Positions 60,138-64,000 of a stretch of DNA of 64,000 nucleotides are shown piece by piece (position 1 is the first letter of the stretch; each line of letters begins with the position of its first letter). This DNA is from Bacillota bacterium. Its GTDB lineage: Bacteria; Bacillota; Clostridia; Lachnospirales; Lachnospiraceae. The stretch is from NCBI GenBank assembly GCA_023441965.1, contig JAEZNB010000005.1, forward strand, positions 58,789 through 122,788. The letters are read 5' to 3'. A program made the translations under genes and the position numbers. The notes beneath the pieces are model-generated. The model was not told the origin of the DNA. It saw only the letters and a list, made by a program, of their open reading frames with translations, and ran no database searches.

Positions 60138-61739
60138 ATGCGATTAACATTTTTGGGTGCAACTCATGAGGTGACCGGAAGCTGCTTTTATCTGGAGGCT
60201 TGCGGGAGGCACATCCTGATTGATTGCGGTATGGAGCAGGGGAAGAATGCATTTGAGAATCAGGAGATTCCTGTTCCCTCTGCACAGTTAGACGCTGTGC
60301 TGCTGACCCATGCCCACATGGACCATGCAGGTAAGCTACCGATGTTATACAGTGAAGGCTTTCGGGGAGCAATCCATGCTACCGGAGCAACCTCTGCTCT
60401 ATGTGATATCATGCTCCGTGACAGTGCCCACATCCAGATGGCAGAGGCTGAATGGAGAAACCGTAAGGGCAAGCGGTCCGGGGAGAAGAGCTTTGTCCCG
60501 ATCTATAATATGGAGGACGCTCTGAATACCATCCGTCTCTTCGTACCCCATGACTATGGGAAGTCCTTCACCCTCTATGAGGGAATCGAGGTCAGATTCA
60601 CAGATGTGGGACATTTGCTGGGATCGGCCAGTATCGAGCTATGGATTACGGAAGAGGGAGTTACGAAGAAGGTGGTCTTCTCGGGAGATATCGGAAACCT
60701 GAACCAGCCGCTCATTCGAGACCCCCAGTACATAAAGGATGCAGATTACGTCATCATGGAATCTACCTATGGGGATCGCAATCATGAAGAGGTCCCCGAT
60801 TATGTCACAGAGCTTAGTCAGATTATGCAGACAACCTTTGACCGGGGAGGCAATGTTGTCATTCCCGCTTTTGCAATCGGCAGAACCCAAGTACTACTGT
60901 ATTTCATCCGTAGGATCAAAGAAGAGCGCTTAGTGAAGGGTCACGGAGACTTCAAGGTCTATGTGGACAGTCCTCTGGCGATCGAAGCAACCCAGATATT
61001 TGAGAAGAATATGAATGGCTACTTTGACAAGGAAGCCATGGACCTGATCGCCAAAGGAATCAACCCGATCAAGTTTCCTGGGCTTAAAACCTCGATCACC
61101 TCGGATGAGTCCAAAATGATCAATTTTGATGATGAACCCAAGGTAATCATCTCTGCTGCAGGTATGTGTGATGCGGGCAGAATCCGCCACCACCTGAAGC
61201 ATAATCTGTGGAGACCGGAGAGTACAATTCTCTTCGTTGGCTATCAATCCGTTGGCACCCTTGGCAGGCTGCTGTTGGATGGGGCAACTGAGGTAAAGCT
61301 CTTCGGAGAGACAATTACCGTAAGTGCTGAGATCAGAAAGCTAGCCGGTATCAGCGGTCATGCCGACCGGGATGGGCTGATCCGATGGCTGCAGTCCTTC
61401 GAGAAGAAGCCCCAGAGAGTTTTTGTTGTACACGGGGATGACCGGGTCTGTGGAATCTTCACCTCCTACCTAAGGGATGAATTAGGCTACAATGCGGTTG
61501 ATCCTTACAGCGGAACTGTCTATGACCTTGCTAGGAATATATGTGTAGTGGAAGGTAAGCCTATTCCCGTGGAGAAGAGGGAACCTACACATGAGAAGGT
61601 GGATACGGTATTCGAGCGTCTGGTCAATGCGGGTAAGCGCCTGCTTGCCGTTATCCAGCGGAATAAGGGCGGAGCCAATAAGGATCTCGCGAAATTTGCA
61701 GACCAGATTAATTCTCTTTGTGATAAATGGGAAAGATAA
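60138..61739 (+). CDS. Beta-CASP metallo-beta-lactamase RNA-processing-type protein
   Basis: A 533-residue beta-CASP protein of the CPSF73/YsdC-like group. The zinc-site motif HAHMDHAG starts at about His58; later motifs are VGHLLGSAS, FSGDIGN, ESTYGDRNH, the beta-CASP insert with PAFAIGRTQVLLYFIRRI, SAAGMCDAGRIRHHL and ISGHADRDGLIRW. These enzymes are nucleases that cut RNA, although substrate range varies. AGAGGAGG precedes the ATG. The C-terminal 70 residues form a basic extension. The pullulanase gene follows 58 bases downstream. Confidence 0.93.
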   Translation: MRLTFLGATHEVTGSCFYLEACGRHILIDCGMEQGKNAFENQEIPVPSAQLDAVLLTHAHMDHAGKLPMLYSEGFRGAIHATGATSALCDIMLRDSAHIQMAEAEWRNRKGKRSGEKSFVPIYNMEDALNTIRLFVPHDYGKSFTLYEGIEVRFTDVGHLLGSASIELWITEEGVTKKVVFSGDIGNLNQPLIRDPQYIKDADYVIMESTYGDRNHEEVPDYVTELSQIMQTTFDRGGNVVIPAFAIGRTQVLLYFIRRIKEERLVKGHGDFKVYVDSPLAIEATQIFEKNMNGYFDKEAMDLIAKGINPIKFPGLKTSITSDESKMINFDDEPKVIISAAGMCDAGRIRHHLKHNLWRPESTILFVGYQSVGTLGRLLLDGATEVKLFGETITVSAEIRKLAGISGHADRDGLIRWLQSFEKKPQRVFVVHGDDRVCGIFTSYLRDELGYNAVDPYSGTVYDLARNICVVEGKPIPVEKREPTHEKVDTVFERLVNAGKRLLAVIQRNKGGANKDLAKFADQINSLCDKWER

Positions 61740-61797
61740 GCTTAAGCAGCTAAAAGACACAGGAAACAGTCAAATGACAGTGAGGTAGAAGAAGCCG

Positions 61798-64000
61798 ATG
61801 AACGAACCCCTGAAGAAGTCACCCAAAACATCCTATTATATACGATTCGCAGCAGGAGCCTATCTGCTGTATACAGCCTATTCCCTAAACTCCGACTGGG
61901 CAGAGGTCAAGCCGGAGCAGAAGTTGGCAATCGGAGCGGCTATTCTACTATTTGCCTTCGTGGGTTTTATCCTTTGTCTGCTAAGTGCCCTCAGCCTGAA
62001 CAAGCTTAACAAAATGCAGACTGACGATGAAGAGGATACCGGGCCTGTTGGCAGTCAGACGGACCACCGGCTCTTCTCTACCAAGGAATTCGAAGAGCGC
62101 TATACCTATGAGGGAAATGACCTTGGAGCTGTGTGGACGGAGGATAAGACAAGCTTTCGCCTATGGGCTCCGACAGCGGAGCAGGTCAGCTTAAAGCTAT
62201 ATCATAAAGGATCGGAGGAAGAGGCGGCAGGGACAGGAGAAGAGGAAGATCTGATTAGGCAGGTGCCCATGAAACGTGATGTCAAGGGGACCTGGACTGT
62301 GGAGATTAGTGGAGATCTGAATCGGACCTATTATACCTACGAGGTAACTGCCGAGGGAAGGACCAGGGAAGCTGTAGACCCCTATGCCAGAGCGACAGGA
62401 GTGAATGGCAACCGGGGTATGATACTGAACCTGTCCGTTACGGACCCGGAGGGCTTTTCTTCCGAACAGAGGCCTAAGGTGCTCCCACCTACGGATGCTA
62501 TTATCTATGAGCTGCATGTCAGAGATTTCTCGGCTGATGACAGCTCGGGAATGAGCAATAAAGGAAAATTCCTGGCCTTTACAGAGCAAGGAACCAGGAA
62601 TAAGCATGGGGAAGCAACAGGGATTGATTATCTGAAGGAGCTGGGAATTACCCATGTGCATCTGTTGCCGGTGTTCGATTATGCAACCGTGGATGAGGCC
62701 AAGTCATTAAAGCAGGGCATGGAGCCCTTGGATGTGGACAGGTATGTCAATGAAGGCGGGAATGCGAAGGAGGATGAGCCTCAATACAACTGGGGCTATG
62801 ATCCCAAGAACTATAATGTTCCGGAGGGCTCCTATGCTACGGATCCCTTCGACGGAGCAGTGAGAGTGAAGGAATTCAAGCAGCTGGTGCAGGCGCTGCA
62901 TGCCAGGGGAATCCGTGTTATCATGGATGTCGTGTATAACCATACCTATAGCTTAGAGGATTCCGCCTTTCAGAAGTGTGTTCCCGGCTATTATTACCGG
63001 AAGACGAGTGAAGGCAGTTATTCCGACGCTTCTGCCTGTGGGAACGAGCTTGCTTCGGAACGGTCCATGGTAAGAAGGTTCATCGTGGATTCCGTGGTAT
63101 ATTGGGCCAAGGAATACTATATCGACGGCTTCCGTTTTGATCTGATGGGAGTTCATGACTGCGAGACCATGAATCAGGTCCGCAGGGCCCTGGATCAGAT
63201 AGACCCAGGCATCCTGCTTTATGGAGAGGGTTGGACTGCGGGGGCTTCTCCCCTGCCGGAGGAGCAGAGGGCAGTAAAGGCAAATATGAGTAAGCTGGAC
63301 ACCCGGATCGCTGCCTTCAGTGATGATATGCGGGATGGCATCAAGGGAAGTGTATTCATAGAAGCTGACCAGGGCTTTGTCAATGGAGGGGAAGGGAAGG
63401 AGGAGATGATAAAATTCGGTATCACAGCCTCCACACCCCATGACCAGGTAGATTATAACAGGACACTGTCTGCACCCTGGGCGAAGGAACCCTCCCAGAC
63501 AGTCAACTATGCTTCGGCCCATGACAACCTGACCCTATGGGATAAGCTGACCCTATCAGCGCCGGACAGCAGCCGGGAGGACAGGCTCCGTATGAATCTT
63601 CTGTCGGCAGCAATCGTCCTGACCTCCCAGGGGATTCCCTTAATCCATGCCGGTGAGGAGCTGCTGCGCAGTAAGCCTCTGGATGAGAGCGGAAGACACT
63701 TTGATGAGAATAGCTACCGGTCCCCTGACCGGGTGAACAGCATCAAATGGAATGACCGTACGGTCAATAAAGAGGTGCTGGAATATTATAAAGGTCTGAT
63801 CGCTTTCCGGAAAGCTCATAAGGCCCTCCGTTTGGAGAGGACAGAGGAAATCAAATCCTGCCTCCGGTTTCTTGATATGGAAGAGCCTAAGCTGATAGGC
63901 TACGTGATCGATGCCGGTAAAACCGATACAACCTTATGTCTGATCTTCAACGGAAATAAGGATGAGAAACAGGTACAGCTTCCTCCGGGCAGCTGGAAGG
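61798..64000 (+). CDS. pulA: Type I pullulanase with N-terminal two-helix membrane segment (3' end cut)
   Basis: About 734 residues are visible and the frame runs off the window. The catalytic GH13 pullulanase core is clear: N-terminal CBM48-like domain (AVWTEDKTSFRLWAPTAEQVSLKLY), YNWGYDPKNY motif from Tyr330, nucleophile Asp448 in DGFRFDLMG, acid/base Glu477 in YGEGWT and Asp576 in ASAHDNLTLWDK. It cleaves alpha-1,6 branches in glycogen, pullulan or limit dextrins. Unusually, residues 1-75 hold two hydrophobic helices (about 15-31 and 42-65) in place of a signal peptide; a hairpin with both ends inside would keep the enzyme on the cytoplasmic face. The ATG at 61798 follows GAGG by 12 bases. 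Confidence 0.9.
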   Translation, partial: MNEPLKKSPKTSYYIRFAAGAYLLYTAYSLNSDWAEVKPEQKLAIGAAILLFAFVGFILCLLSALSLNKLNKMQTDDEEDTGPVGSQTDHRLFSTKEFEERYTYEGNDLGAVWTEDKTSFRLWAPTAEQVSLKLYHKGSEEEAAGTGEEEDLIRQVPMKRDVKGTWTVEISGDLNRTYYTYEVTAEGRTREAVDPYARATGVNGNRGMILNLSVTDPEGFSSEQRPKVLPPTDAIIYELHVRDFSADDSSGMSNKGKFLAFTEQGTRNKHGEATGIDYLKELGITHVHLLPVFDYATVDEAKSLKQGMEPLDVDRYVNEGGNAKEDEPQYNWGYDPKNYNVPEGSYATDPFDGAVRVKEFKQLVQALHARGIRVIMDVVYNHTYSLEDSAFQKCVPGYYYRKTSEGSYSDASACGNELASERSMVRRFIVDSVVYWAKEYYIDGFRFDLMGVHDCETMNQVRRALDQIDPGILLYGEGWTAGASPLPEEQRAVKANMSKLDTRIAAFSDDMRDGIKGSVFIEADQGFVNGGEGKEEMIKFGITASTPHDQVDYNRTLSAPWAKEPSQTVNYASAHDNLTLWDKLTLSAPDSSREDRLRMNLLSAAIVLTSQGIPLIHAGEELLRSKPLDESGRHFDENSYRSPDRVNSIKWNDRTVNKEVLEYYKGLIAFRKAHKALRLERTEEIKSCLRFLDMEEPKLIGYVIDAGKTDTTLCLIFNGNKDEKQVQLPPGSWK

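Overview
The window reads as chromosomal DNA of an anaerobic, spore-forming, plant-fibre-degrading clostridium, most likely a Lachnospiraceae member. The evidence is a CotF-like spore protein, oxygen-defence proteins typical of anaerobes (rubrerythrin, desulfoferrodoxin), a ferredoxin-type 2-oxoacid oxidoreductase, strong GGAGG ribosome sites, Gram-positive lipoprotein signals and sigma-A-type promoters. No rRNA, tRNA, CRISPR array, transposase or prophage gene was seen. The species is not identified.

Layout. 1-8.1 kb: an unrecognised protein (cut by the window edge), a lipoprotein serpin, a CotF-like protein, a hotdog thioesterase, a MutS2-type ATPase lacking the Smr domain behind a long structured leader, and a CcdA-TlpA fusion. 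8.1-14 kb: start of a xylan region with an intracellular GH10 xylanase, a duplicated scrap of that gene, a MarR regulator, a secreted peptidoglycan-binding protein, a GH43 enzyme and an AraC regulator. 14.5-27.6 kb: an uptake cluster on one strand encoding a giant membrane-anchored solute-binding protein, two permeases, an NHL/TPR membrane protein, a Yip1-type membrane protein, a DUF5696-type lipoprotein, two more permeases and a second binding lipoprotein. No ATPase is encoded there. 27.9-40.8 kb: GH3 beta-xylosidase, GH67 alpha-glucuronidase, two secreted Big2/carbohydrate-binding proteins, a palindromic repeat cluster, then UxuA and UxuB. Together the genes outline glucuronoxylan use: import of decorated xylo-oligosaccharides, cytoplasmic hydrolysis by GH10, GH43, GH3 and GH67, and entry of the released glucuronate into the fructuronate-mannonate route. 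UxaC and the later enzymes are not in the window.

41-48 kb: an HDOD protein, a DUF255/YyaL-type gene broken by a 19-nt insertion in its CxxC motif, KorAB and rubrerythrin. 48-53.6 kb: xanthine phosphoribosyltransferase followed by a BMP-type nucleoside ABC transporter (binding lipoprotein, double ATPase, two permeases), a purine salvage unit. 53.8-56.2 kb: thioredoxin, desulfoferrodoxin, a Crp/Fnr regulator and an AlkD-like protein. 56.4-60 kb: an FtsX-type permease and its ATPase, separated by a 98-bp tandem repeat array. 60-64 kb: a beta-CASP metallo-beta-lactamase protein and a type I pullulanase with an unusual two-helix N-terminal membrane segment, cut by the window end.

The points most worth a second look are the attenuator-like leader with a putative 12-codon peptide upstream of the MutS2-like gene, the NHL/Yip1/DUF5696 transport cluster, the 98-bp tandem array inside the ABC unit, the interrupted YyaL gene with a composition break at the insertion, and a 19-bp perfect palindrome over the uxuA promoter.
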